From Leyella stercorea (GTDB taxonomy: Bacteria; Bacteroidota; Bacteroidia; Bacteroidales; Bacteroidaceae), in contig NZ_JADYTS010000001.1 of NCBI RefSeq assembly GCF_021531355.1, forward strand, positions 1 to 64,000: DNA of 64,000 bases, in the 5' to 3' direction. Every line of letters begins with the position of its first letter. Positions within the stretch are counted from its first letter, which is position 1. A program made the translations under genes and the position numbers. Below are positions 27,192-35,900 of this stretch, piece by piece. The notes beneath the pieces are model-generated. The model did not search any database. It saw only the letters and a program-made list of their open reading frames with translations, and was not told where the DNA came from.

Positions 27192-27659
27192 ATGAAGAAT
27201 AGCAAATGTTTTGCACTGTTGGTCGTGATGTCGCTACTGATTTTATCGGCATGCAATAGCCGGCTCGTGTACGACCGCTACGCATCAACGCCAATATCAG
27301 GGTGGGAGAAAAATGATACGCTGTCGTTCGACATACGTCCTGTTGACGGTACGGACACATACGATATGTGGCTTGGACTGCGAACCAGCGAAGCCTATCC
27401 GTTCACTGCCATCACACTAATCGTTGAGCAGCATATCTATCCGAGAGATACCATTATCAACGACACGGTGAACTGTAAGATTACCGACCGACATGGCAAC
27501 GCATCGGGCTCTGGCGTCAATTTCCACCAGTACCGTTTCCCCGTAGCCGCACTGCAATTGCAGGAAGGCGACTCAATACATATACGTGTACGTCACGACA
27601 TGAAGCGTGAGATATTGCCGGGTATAAGCGATGTAGGCATATCGCTTAATCGCAAGTAG
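27192..27659 (+). CDS. gldH: Gliding-motility-type lipoprotein GldH
   Basis: The 155-residue protein has a lipoprotein signal with lipobox LSAC (Cys21) and a beta-rich mature part matching GldH (YDRYASTPISGWEKNDTLSF, later VGISLNRK). GldH is needed for gliding in Flavobacterium but is widely kept in non-gliding Bacteroidetes, so the role here is unclear. The ATG at 27192 begins the signal peptide. It lies 93 bp after the PSP1 gene and converges on the porT gene with only 8 bp between. Confidence 0.8.
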   Translation: MKNSKCFALLVVMSLLILSACNSRLVYDRYASTPISGWEKNDTLSFDIRPVDGTDTYDMWLGLRTSEAYPFTAITLIVEQHIYPRDTIINDTVNCKITDRHGNASGSGVNFHQYRFPVAALQLQEGDSIHIRVRHDMKREILPGISDVGISLNRK

Positions 27660-27667
27660 GGTAGAAG

Positions 27668-28423
27668 CTACTCGAAGTAGAAGCTCAGCACAATCATCTT
27701 TGAGCTTGCCTTGCTTACAGCCTGTGCATACTTGAGCATGTTCTTGTCGCGCAGTTCGTCGGCATGTTTGGTGTCGAGCGAATTGCCAAGGGCGTAGACG
27801 AATTTCAGCTCGGGGCGCAGCTTGAAGAAAGGTAGGTAGAAATCGCATCCTACACCAGCCTCTACTGCCATGGTGTAGCGTTTCAGACGCAGGTTGTCGC
27901 TGCGCTTGGTGTTGAGATTGAGCATCGGAGCCAGACCTGCCATAAGGTATGGACGATGGTTGTTGAAGCGAGGTGCGGCGAAAATCAAGTCGGCTGAGCA
28001 AGATATGTAAGCCGACTTGATGTCCTGACGCGACTCCTCGGCACGTCCGTCGGCATCCAACTTGTTAAGGTCGTGGAATACGATATGGCGTGAGCCGAAA
28101 TACATCATCGGTGCCACGCGCACCTGGAAATGCTCTGTAAGGCGTGCCTCGCCGAGCACACCGACGTTAATGCCGGGATCCCAACGGCTTTGGTCGACGG
28201 TGACAAGTGCCTGGTGCTCCTGCCCGTCTTCACCGATATAAGTCTGCTGCCCGACGTTGGTCAGCTCCACATCCTGCAAGTGAGTGCCTACTACGACACC
28301 AAAGTGAAACGGACGCAAGTCGGTATACGGGCGGTTTTGTACCGTACGTTGCTGTGCGTGAGCCATGCCGCCTAACATAGATGGCATAGCCGCTAAAAAT
28401 ATCAGTATAGCTGCGAGTCTCAT
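27668..28423 (-). CDS. porT: Type IX secretion protein PorT
   Basis: This 251-residue protein has a signal peptide ending near HAQ and a beta-barrel-like mature part resembling PorT (FHFGVVVGTHLQDVELTNVG, ending SSKMIVLSFYFE). PorT is a membrane protein required for type IX secretion of proteins with a C-terminal sorting signal in Porphyromonas and Prevotella. ATGs at 28423 and 28441 are both possible; 28423 gives a conventional signal peptide. PorU and PorV are encoded 5 kb away, supporting a functioning type IX system. Confidence 0.75.
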   Translation of the reverse strand: MRLAAILIFLAAMPSMLGGMAHAQQRTVQNRPYTDLRPFHFGVVVGTHLQDVELTNVGQQTYIGEDGQEHQALVTVDQSRWDPGINVGVLGEARLTEHFQVRVAPMMYFGSRHIVFHDLNKLDADGRAEESRQDIKSAYISCSADLIFAAPRFNNHRPYLMAGLAPMLNLNTKRSDNLRLKRYTMAVEAGVGCDFYLPFFKLRPELKFVYALGNSLDTKHADELRDKNMLKYAQAVSKASSKMIVLSFYFE

Positions 28424-28538
28424 AATAATATATAACGACATTAACCCAATGTTATTGCTTTGGCTTATTACCAAAAAAATGCAATACGGATATAGCAAAA
28501 TGGAGTGGAATGTGTAAATAAGTTAAAATCACTACCCA

Positions 28539-28572
28539 TTTGTAGGTATTTCGAAGAAAAACGCTATCTTTG
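28539..28572 (+). promoter_or_regulatory. Promoter for the ferredoxin gene
   Basis: TTTG at 28539-28542 and TATCTTTG at 28565-28572 are separated by 22 bp. The start codon at 28627 is 54 nt downstream. Confidence 0.65.
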
Positions 28573-28626
28573 CATCATCTAATTTTAGGTAGTATAACAT
28601 TAATAACATTTAAATAGAATTTAATT

Positions 28627-28797
28627 ATGGCTTATGTAATTGGCGACGACTGCATCGCATGCGGTACATGTATTGGTGAGTGCCCGGTAGAGGCTATCTC
28701 TGAAGGCGAAAAGTATTCAATCAACCCTGATCTCTGCACAGAGTGTGGTACATGCGCTAGCGTATGTCCTCAGGAGGCTATCAGCCTCGGCGAGTAA
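28627..28797 (+). CDS. 2[4Fe-4S] ferredoxin
   Basis: The small gene encodes 56 residues with two typical cluster motifs: CIACGTCIGECP near the N-terminus and CTECGTCASVCP in the second half, eight cysteines in all. This is the size and pattern of clostridial-type ferredoxins, which carry electrons for pyruvate:ferredoxin oxidoreductase and similar enzymes in anaerobes. It has its own promoter and terminator, so it is expressed alone. Start and stop are unambiguous. Confidence 0.95.
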   Translation: MAYVIGDDCIACGTCIGECPVEAISEGEKYSINPDLCTECGTCASVCPQEAISLGE

Positions 28798-28817
28798 GGA
28801 TTTACTACAGAAATATT

Positions 28818-28864
28818 AAAGGCGGCAAATTGCAGCATATTGTGCTCGTAGTTTGCCGCCTTTT
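28818..28864 (+). terminator. Rho-independent terminator after ferredoxin
   Basis: AAAGGCGGCAAA and TTTGCCGCCTTTT form a 12-bp stem ending in a T tract, 20 bp after the ferredoxin stop codon. Confidence 0.9.
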
Positions 28865-28971
28865 CGTGTTCTGTTGGGTACAGATGTTGCTAAAGTATTG
28901 TTTTTCTGTTAAATAAATGTAAATAAGCGGGCTGCTTAAAAGCATGATTTCTTTATATAATAAAAAATGAG

Positions 28972-28979
28972 TAATTTTG
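28972..28979 (+). promoter_or_regulatory. Promoter -7 box for rplM-rpsI
   Basis: TAATTTTG fits the consensus. Transcription would start near 28986, giving a leader of about 140 nt before rplM. Confidence 0.65.
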
Positions 28980-28984
28980 CGGAC

Positions 28985-29100
28985 CGATTATTTGGGGATA
29001 CACTTAGAGTCCCCTGCATGAGGGTGTTAATAGCGCTCGTTATAGAAAAGGCCAAACGGCGTGGTTAGTGAATCGCTCGTGCAACAAAAATAAAACGTTT
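28985..29100 (+). promoter_or_regulatory. Structured leader of the rplM-rpsI transcript
   Basis: Two stems can be drawn. GGGGA (28994-28998) pairs with TCCCC (29010-29014) around an 11-base loop. Directly after, TGCATGAG (29015-29022) pairs with CTCGTGCA (29076-29083), one G-T pair, enclosing 53 nt. Ribosomal-protein leaders often bind the encoded protein to repress it; L13 leaders are known in Firmicutes. I do not know a described family that matches this sequence. Confidence 0.5.
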
Positions 29101-29126
29101 TTTAGTAGTAATTTTTAAATTAAACA

Positions 29127-29588
29127 ATGAACACTTTAAGTTACAAGACTATTTCCGTAAACAAGGAAACAGCTAAGAAGGAGTGGGTGGTAATCGATGC
29201 CACAGACCAGGTAGTAGGTCGTCTCTGCTCTAAAGTAGCAAAGCTAATCCGCGGAAAGTACAAGCCGTCATTCACTCCCCACGTGGACTGTGGTGACAAC
29301 GTTATCATTATCAACGCAGCCAAGGCTGTTTTCACTGGCAAGAAGGAAACAGACAAGGTTTACACACGTTATACTGGCTATCCTGGTGGACAGCGCTTCA
29401 ACACTCCGGCAGAGCTCCGCAAGCGTCCTGACGGAATGGACAAGATTATCCGTCACGCTGTGAAGGGTATGCTCCCCAAGGGTCCTCTCGGCCGTCACCT
29501 GCTTGACAATCTCTACATCTACGATGGTACAGAGCACAAGCACGAGGCTCAGCAGCCTAAGGCAATTGATATTAACCAGTATAAATAA
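29127..29588 (+). CDS. rplM: Ribosomal protein L13
   Basis: This 153-residue protein matches uL13 throughout: EWVVIDATDQVVGRLCSKVA, the region VIINAAKAVFTGKK, and MLPKGPLGRHLLDNLYIY near the C-terminus. L13 is an early-assembly protein of the large ribosomal subunit. It is the first gene of the rplM-rpsI pair, the standard bacterial order, with rpsI starting 10 bp downstream. The preceding 140 nt appear to form a structured leader that may control both genes. Confidence 0.97.
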   Translation: MNTLSYKTISVNKETAKKEWVVIDATDQVVGRLCSKVAKLIRGKYKPSFTPHVDCGDNVIIINAAKAVFTGKKETDKVYTRYTGYPGGQRFNTPAELRKRPDGMDKIIRHAVKGMLPKGPLGRHLLDNLYIYDGTEHKHEAQQPKAIDINQYK

Positions 29589-29598
29589 AGAATAGAAG

Positions 29599-29985
29599 AT
29601 GGAAATGATAAATGCAATTGGTCGCCGTAAGAGTGCCGTAGCTCGTGTTTATCTCACAGAGGGCACCGGTAAGATCACAATCAACAAGGAAGAACTCGCA
29701 AAGTATTTCCCATCAGCAATTCTGCAGTATGTGGTTAAGCAGCCGCTGCTCCTGCTCGGTGTGGAAGAGAAATATGATATCAAGTGCAACCTCGACGGTG
29801 GCGGTTTCACCGGTCAGAGCCAGGCTCTTCGTCTCGCTATCGCCCGCGCACTTGTAAAGGTTGACGCTGAGGACAAGAAGACTCTTAAGGGTCAGGGCTT
29901 CCTCACTCGCGATTCACGTGAGGTTGAGCGTAAGAAGCCGGGTCAGCCGAAGGCTCGCCGTCGCTTCCAGTTCAGCAAGCGTTAA
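29599..29985 (+). CDS. rpsI: Ribosomal protein S9
   Basis: The 128-residue protein has the S9 N-terminus AIGRRKSAVARVYL and the conserved basic C-terminus ending RRRFQFSKR, whose last residues reach toward the tRNA in the ribosomal P site. It belongs to the small subunit. It follows rplM by 10 bp and is surely co-transcribed. The 282-bp stretch after it holds an AT-rich repeat array before rpsB. Confidence 0.97.
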   Translation: MEMINAIGRRKSAVARVYLTEGTGKITINKEELAKYFPSAILQYVVKQPLLLLGVEEKYDIKCNLDGGGFTGQSQALRLAIARALVKVDAEDKKTLKGQGFLTRDSREVERKKPGQPKARRRFQFSKR

Positions 29986-30077
29986 AATATGGAGAACGGC
30001 TGGGACACCTTATTATATATATGTGTGGCTTAGCATATCTCCAAAGTTTAGCATCCAAACCCGCAAGACCGAAAGAG

Positions 30078-30200
30078 TGAGTTAGGAATTACGAATTAGG
30101 AATTACGAATTAGGAGTTGTGAGTTAGAATTATAATTCAAAATTCAAAATCGGCGAAGCCGACCAATTCAAAACTCAAAATTCAAAACTCAAAACTCGAC
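30078..30200. repeat. AT-rich array with CGGCGAAGCCG core
   Basis: Repeats of AATTAGGAATTACG on the left and AATTCAAAACTCAAA on the right surround the palindrome CGGCGAAGCCG (30151-30161). The left half resembles the array after porV, the right half the array before holB. It lies between rpsI and rpsB. No promoter-like box for rpsB was found in or near it. Confidence 0.7.
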
Positions 30201-30267
30201 ATTCGTTACTCGTGGGCTGGTTCAATTTAACTCAAAGGAAAGTAAACAAATTAACAAGAACAAAGAA

Positions 30268-31056
30268 ATGTCAAGAACTAATTTTGACCAGTTGTTAGAG
30301 GCAGGCTGTCACTTTGGCCACCTCCGTCGTAAGTGGAATCCCGCAATGGCTCCTTATATCTTCATGGAGCGCAACGGCATTCATATCATCGATTTGCACA
30401 AGACCGTAGCTAAGGTTGACGAGGCTGCTGAGGCTTTGAAGCAGATCGCAAAGTCAGGCAAGAAGATCCTGTTCGTCGCTACTAAAAAACAAGCTAAGGA
30501 CATCGTAGCCGAGAAGGCAGCGAGCGTGAATATGCCTTACGTTATCGAGCGTTGGCCGGGCGGTATGCTCACCAACTTCCCGACAATCCGCAAGGCTGTT
30601 AAGAAAATGGCGAACATCGACAAGCTCATGAACGACGGAACTTTCTCAAAGCTCTCTAAGCGTGAGCTTCTGCAGGTGACACGCCAGCGTGCTAAGTTGG
30701 AGAAGAACCTCGGTTCTATCGCTGACTTGACTCGCCTCCCGAGCGCTTTGTTCGTTGTTGACGTGATGAAGGAGAACATCGCCGTTAAGGAGGCTAACCG
30801 CCTCGGCATTCCGGTGTTCGCTATGGTAGATACCAACTCTGACCCACGCAACATCGACTACATCATCCCTGCTAACGACGACGCTAAGGATTCTATCGAC
30901 GTAGTTCTCTCAGCTTGCTGCGGTGCTATCGCAGAGGGTCTTGAGGAGCGTAAGGTAGAGAAGGCTGACGAGAAGGCAGCTGCTGAGCAGAAGGAGGGCA
31001 AGGCTCCCCGCAAGGCTCGCAAGGAGGAAACTCCTGCTGAGAATGCAGCAGAGTAA
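30268..31056 (+). CDS. rpsB: Ribosomal protein S2
   Basis: The 262-residue protein matches uS2: LLEAGCHFGHLRRKWNPAM, IFMERNGIHIIDLHKT, VIERWPGGMLTNFPTI and FAMVDTNSDPRNIDYIIPAND. S2 is a late-assembling small-subunit protein and a docking site for S1. After about residue 228 it ends in a Lys/Glu/Ala-rich tail not seen in E. coli S2. It precedes tsf, as in most bacteria, but a perfect 12-bp terminator hairpin lies between the two genes. Confidence 0.97.
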   Translation: MSRTNFDQLLEAGCHFGHLRRKWNPAMAPYIFMERNGIHIIDLHKTVAKVDEAAEALKQIAKSGKKILFVATKKQAKDIVAEKAASVNMPYVIERWPGGMLTNFPTIRKAVKKMANIDKLMNDGTFSKLSKRELLQVTRQRAKLEKNLGSIADLTRLPSALFVVDVMKENIAVKEANRLGIPVFAMVDTNSDPRNIDYIIPANDDAKDSIDVVLSACCGAIAEGLEERKVEKADEKAAAEQKEGKAPRKARKEETPAENAAE

Positions 31057-31073
31057 TCTTACATAACATAAAG

Positions 31074-31132
31074 ATCGGAAATTCTTTAATTCGTAAATCC
31101 AAGGTTTTAGAATGGAGAATTTCCGATTTTTG
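31074..31132 (+). terminator. Hairpin between rpsB and tsf
   Basis: ATCGGAAATTCT (31074-31085) and AGAATTTCCGAT (31116-31127) form a perfect 12-bp stem with a 30-base loop, followed by TTTT. No -7 box was found between it and tsf, so it may be a partial terminator that sets the S2 to EF-Ts ratio. Confidence 0.75.
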
Positions 31133-31199
31133 GGTTAAAGGGGATTATACCAAATCAAGCAATAATTAATAACTAATAATTAATAAAGAATAAAAAACT

Positions 31200-32195
31200 A
31201 TGGCTATTTCAATTGAAGACATCAAGAAACTTCGTGCCATGACAGGTGCTGGTCTTGCTGACGTAAAGAAGGCTCTGACAGAGGCTGAAGGTGATTTCGA
31301 TAAGGCAAAGGAGTTGCTCCGTGAGCGTGGACTCGCTATCGCAGCTAAGCGTTCAGACCGCGAGACTGCAAACGGTTGTGTACTCGTTAAGAACGTTGAC
31401 GGTTTTGCTGCAATGATCGCTTTGAAGTGTGAGACTGACTTCGTTGCTAACGGTGCTGACTTCATCAAGTTGACATCTGATATCCTCGACGCTGCTATCG
31501 CTGCCAAGGCTCATACTCTCGACGAGGTTAAGACTCTCAAGCTTGGTGAGGCTGACGTTCAGACTGCTGTTACACAGCGCTCTGGTATCACTGGCGAGAA
31601 GATGGAGCTCGACGGCTACAACGTACTCGAGGGTGAGAACATCGAGGTTTACGACCACATGGGCAAGCACACTCTCTGCACAATGGTACAGCTCAACCAG
31701 AACAATGAGGAGGCTGGTCATAAGGTAGCTATGCAGGTAGCTGCTATGAAGCCTATCGCTCTTGACGAGGCTTCAGTACCTGAGGAAGTTAAGGAGGAAG
31801 AGTACAAGGTTGCTGTTCAGAAGACTAAGGAAGAGCAGATCGAGAAGGCTGTAGAGGTAGCTGTTAAGAAGGCTGGTCTCAATCCTAACCACTTCGACTC
31901 TGAGGACCACATCGAGTCTAACCAGGGCAAGGGCTGGATCACAGCTGAGGACGTTGCTAAGTTCCGCGAGATCAAGGAGACCGTTTCTGCTGAGAAGGCT
32001 GCTAACCTCAACGAGAATATGATCCAGAACATCGCTAAGGGTCGTGTTGGCAAGTTCCTTAAGGAGAACTGCCTCGTTTGCCAGGAGTTCCAGTTCGGTG
32101 ACGGCGACAAGCAGAGCGTTGCTGACTACCTGAAGAAGCAGGACAAGGAGCTGAAGATTGTTGCTTACAAGCGCTTCACTCTTGCTGCTGAGTAA
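31200..32195 (+). CDS. tsf: Translation elongation factor Ts
   Basis: The 331-residue protein begins with the UBA-like domain (IKKLRAMTGAGLADVKKALTE) and contains the conserved TDFVAN segment (residues 80-85) that contacts EF-Tu. EF-Ts exchanges GDP for GTP on EF-Tu. It is longer than E. coli EF-Ts (283 residues). Codon choice is strongly biased, as expected for an abundant protein. It lies 143 bp after rpsB. Confidence 0.97.
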   Translation: MAISIEDIKKLRAMTGAGLADVKKALTEAEGDFDKAKELLRERGLAIAAKRSDRETANGCVLVKNVDGFAAMIALKCETDFVANGADFIKLTSDILDAAIAAKAHTLDEVKTLKLGEADVQTAVTQRSGITGEKMELDGYNVLEGENIEVYDHMGKHTLCTMVQLNQNNEEAGHKVAMQVAAMKPIALDEASVPEEVKEEEYKVAVQKTKEEQIEKAVEVAVKKAGLNPNHFDSEDHIESNQGKGWITAEDVAKFREIKETVSAEKAANLNENMIQNIAKGRVGKFLKENCLVCQEFQFGDGDKQSVADYLKKQDKELKIVAYKRFTLAAE

Positions 32196-32230
32196 TTGGA
32201 ATAATCAATTACACATATAATTAATATAGG

Positions 32231-32265
32231 AGCCGTGAAGAGTGAAAACTCTTTCACGGCTTTTT
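32231..32265 (+). terminator. Rho-independent terminator after tsf
   Basis: AGCCGTGAAGAGT pairs with ACTCTTTCACGGCT with one bulged base, followed by five T residues. It starts 36 bp after the tsf stop codon. Confidence 0.88.
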
Positions 32266-32327
32266 GTTTAATATCGACGTTGTTGCGAAGGGTTTCGTCA
32301 GCACGTCATCTTGTCAACTTAGATAAA

Positions 32328-32945
32328 ATGAAGATTTTTGCCGTAGGTATGAACTACCTTGAACACAATAAAGAGCTCCATGGTTCGTTATTTAAACCAG
32401 AGGAACCGGTGATTTTCACCAAGGCCGACTCGGCAGTGCTCAAGGACCATAAACCATTCTTTATTCCCGACCACATGGGACGCATTGATTACGAGACAGA
32501 AATCGTAGTGCGAATCAGCAAGTTGGGAAAGAATATTTCCGAGCGTTTTGCCCATCGCTATTACGACGCCGTTACCGTCGGCATCGACTTTACTGCTCGC
32601 GAGTTGCAGAAAAAACTGCGTTCTGAGGGTAAACCTTGGGATTTGTGTAAGGGATTTGACGGAAGTGCAGCCCTGGGCGAATGGGTTTCGCTGGACAAAT
32701 TCCGTGATATACAGGCCATCCATTTTCATCTCGACATCAACGGCAATACCGTTCAGGAGGGATGTACGAGCGATATGCTCTATCGTGTCGATCAATTGAT
32801 AGCTTATATATCACAGTATTTCACACTAAAGACCGGTGATATCCTCTACACCGGAACGCCTGCAGGAGTAGGTCCCGTACATATCGATGATCATCTTGAG
32901 GGATATATAGAAGACCGCAAGGTGCTCGAATTCAATTGTAAATAA
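32328..32945 (+). CDS. Fumarylacetoacetate hydrolase family protein
   Basis: This 205-residue protein is a single FAH-type domain: KIFAVGMNYLEHNKEL, FTKADSAVLKDHKPFFIPDH, the metal-binding YETEIVVRI and a C-terminal GDILYTGTPAGVGPV. Family members hydrolyse or decarboxylate small oxo-acids in the cytoplasm, for example acylpyruvates or oxaloacetate. The exact substrate is not predictable. The start at 32328 is the ATG before the first conserved strand; upstream codons run into the tsf terminator. It sits 15 bp before porU, with which it is probably co-transcribed. Confidence 0.85.
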   Translation: MKIFAVGMNYLEHNKELHGSLFKPEEPVIFTKADSAVLKDHKPFFIPDHMGRIDYETEIVVRISKLGKNISERFAHRYYDAVTVGIDFTARELQKKLRSEGKPWDLCKGFDGSAALGEWVSLDKFRDIQAIHFHLDINGNTVQEGCTSDMLYRVDQLIAYISQYFTLKTGDILYTGTPAGVGPVHIDDHLEGYIEDRKVLEFNCK

Positions 32946-32960
32946 CAATATTAAACGAAT

Positions 32961-35900
32961 ATGCGCAACATATACATAGTCTTGACCCTGCTTCTTGCCA
33001 CTGTTCAGGCAAGTGCCCAGAAGTTCTATAATCTCACAGCCAAGGAGGTGAGGGTCGACTCTGTATTGCCCGTATTCTGCCATACCGAGTCGCTGCCTGT
33101 CAATTACCGCGACTCGGTTTATTCTTTTAGTATTGCTTATGCCGAATATGCCGACATGCCGCATGCCGACATTGAGGCATACCAACGTATAGAAAGCAAG
33201 CTACCGTCAGCTGAACCGCGCCTCGAAACAAGCGTTGTGATGGACCGCAAGCAGCCGTCGCTGCTCACAACGTTCTGTCCCGTAGTGTTGCGTGGCGGCC
33301 GCTGGCAGGTGTTGGTGAGCTTTATGCTGCGCCGTTCGGCCACTGTAGAACGTATGAGCCGTGTCACTTCGCTGACTCGTAATGGTGAGTCGCCTCTTGC
33401 TGATGTCGTAGCTCCACAAGACCGTTATGCTCAGCACAGCGTGTTGCGCGAAGGACGTTGGGTGAAGATACGCGTGCCGTCAACCGGTGTGTATCAGCTC
33501 ACTTCCGAGCTTATGCGCAAAGCCGGATTCAGCAATCCCGACCGTGTGAAAGTGTATGGTTATGGAGGGAACTTGCAGAGCGAGACTCTTGACCCCGATT
33601 ATCTTATTGCCACCGACGATTTGCACGAAGTGTCCACATGTACCATTGGTTCGCGTAGGTTGATGTTTGCTCGTGGTCCTGTGTCGTGGAACAGTAATAA
33701 CGCAACATGCCGTACACGCAACCCATATTCCGACTATGGCTATTATTTTTTGACCGACGATGGTACTGAACCGCAAAAGATAGATTCGGCAGACTTTGTT
33801 TCTTCTTTTTATCCGTCGGCTGATTATTATCACGACCTATACGAAGTGGACGGTTTCAGTTGGCATCATGGCGGCCGGAACTTGTACGATTCGCGCCAGG
33901 TGCAGTCTGGCGACTCGCTCGTTCTAAACTTTAATGCCCCTAATAAAACTGCGACAGGGCGTATGATGGTCAATGTCACGTCTGGCGGCGCTATGTCTGT
34001 CGAGGTGAGATTGAATGGCCGTCGACTAGGCACGCTCAATACAACAGTAAGTGAACCGCTTTATGTTTTTGGTTTTCAGAGTAGCGGTACTTATGACATA
34101 GAGAGTGACAAGTCGCGTGAACAGCAGACCGTAAGTCTGCATGTGCTCAATGGCGAACCTATGCGACTCGATTTCGTGTCGCTAACATGGTCTGTGCCCC
34201 ATCAGCTTGGCAATCTTGCCACCGACGCTCTGCCGGTTCCGGAATATGTTTATGCCATAACCAATCAGGACCATCATGCTGACCCTCAGGCTGACATGGT
34301 GATAATAATCCCCACATCGCAAAAACTGCTTGCCCAGGCACGTCGTCTGAAGCAACTACATGAGAATGCCGATGGTATGCGTGTCAATATAGTGCCAGCC
34401 GACGAATTGTATAATGAGTTCTCAAGCGGCACGCCTGACGCCTCGGCATACCGCCGTTATCTGAAGATGCTGTACGACCGCGCCACAACCGCAGCCGACC
34501 AGCCCAAGTATCTCGTGCTTTTCGGCAGCTGCATGTGGGACAACCGCCTGCTCACGTCCGAATGCCGACAAATGAAGGCTGACGATTATTTGCTGGCATA
34601 CGAAAGCGAGGAATCGTTCGACAAGCGACTTAGTTATATCGACGATTCGTTTTACGGCATGCTTGACGACGGCGAAGGACTGCGCCCGTTGTATGTCGAC
34701 AAGGTGGATGTGGCAGTCGGACGTTTCCCCGTGACCACAGCTGCCGATGCCAAGACAATGGTTGACAAGATAGAGAGCTACATGAAGAATGCCGGAGGAG
34801 CGGCATGGCTCAACGAAATAATGTTCATGGGCGACGACGGCGATGACAACCGCCACATGAAGGATGCCGATGCCGTAGCCGAACAGGTGATAGCCGAGAA
34901 TCCGGCGTTGCGTGTCAACAAGGTGATGTGGGACTCTTATCCAGCCGTTATACAGACTTCGGGAGTGACATATCCCTATGCCAGCAAGGCTATAATGCGC
35001 CAACAGAACAAGGGAGCGCTCATAATGGACTACACCGGTCATGGTTCGGAACACCAGTTCTCGCATGAGAACGTGTTGTTCCTTAAAGATTTCAGAGAAT
35101 TTTCGAATACCAACATGCCGCTGTGGGTAACGGTGGGCTGCGACTTCATGCCCTTCGACGCCCCGGTGGACAATATCGGAGTAACAGCGGTACTCAACGA
35201 AAAGGGTGGAGTAGCTGCATTCATCGGCTCGACGCGCACCGTATATTCTACATACAATGCTGAGTTACACTCACCGTTGATGCGTTTCCTGCTCTCGCAC
35301 GACGACGACGGACGTGCAATGCCGGTTGGTGAAGCGTTGCGTCGTGCCAAGAACACTGCCTCATACAAGCGTTTGGCAGAAAACTCGCGACAGTTCTCAC
35401 TTCTTGGCGACCCTGCAATGCGACTTTGGACACCGCGCCAGCTTATAGTAGTTGACTCCATCGGCGATGTAGATGTGGCCAAGGGAGGTAAGGCTGAGAT
35501 GCGTGCCGGAGCACTGGTAAAGGTAAAAGGCCATATTGAAGGAATGGAAAATTTCTCAGGTACTGCAACGCTTCTGGTGCGCGACCGTAAAGAGACGGTG
35601 GTATGCTACAACAATCAGAATGCTGCCGACGACCCAATGGAGTTCACCGACCGCAAGGCTGTGCTCTATAGTGGCGACAGTAAGGTTGTGGACGGTAAGT
35701 TTGCATTCACCTTTGCGGTACCCAAGGATATCAGTTACTCTGGCGAAGAGGGACTCATTAACGTCTTTGCCATCGATGACGAACATACAATGGTGGTGAA
35801 CGGCTACAGCAACAGCTTCACCGTAGGAGGCAGCGACATTGCCGACAACGACTCTATTGGTCCGTCCGTGTACTGCTATCTGAACTCGCCTTCGTTCCAG

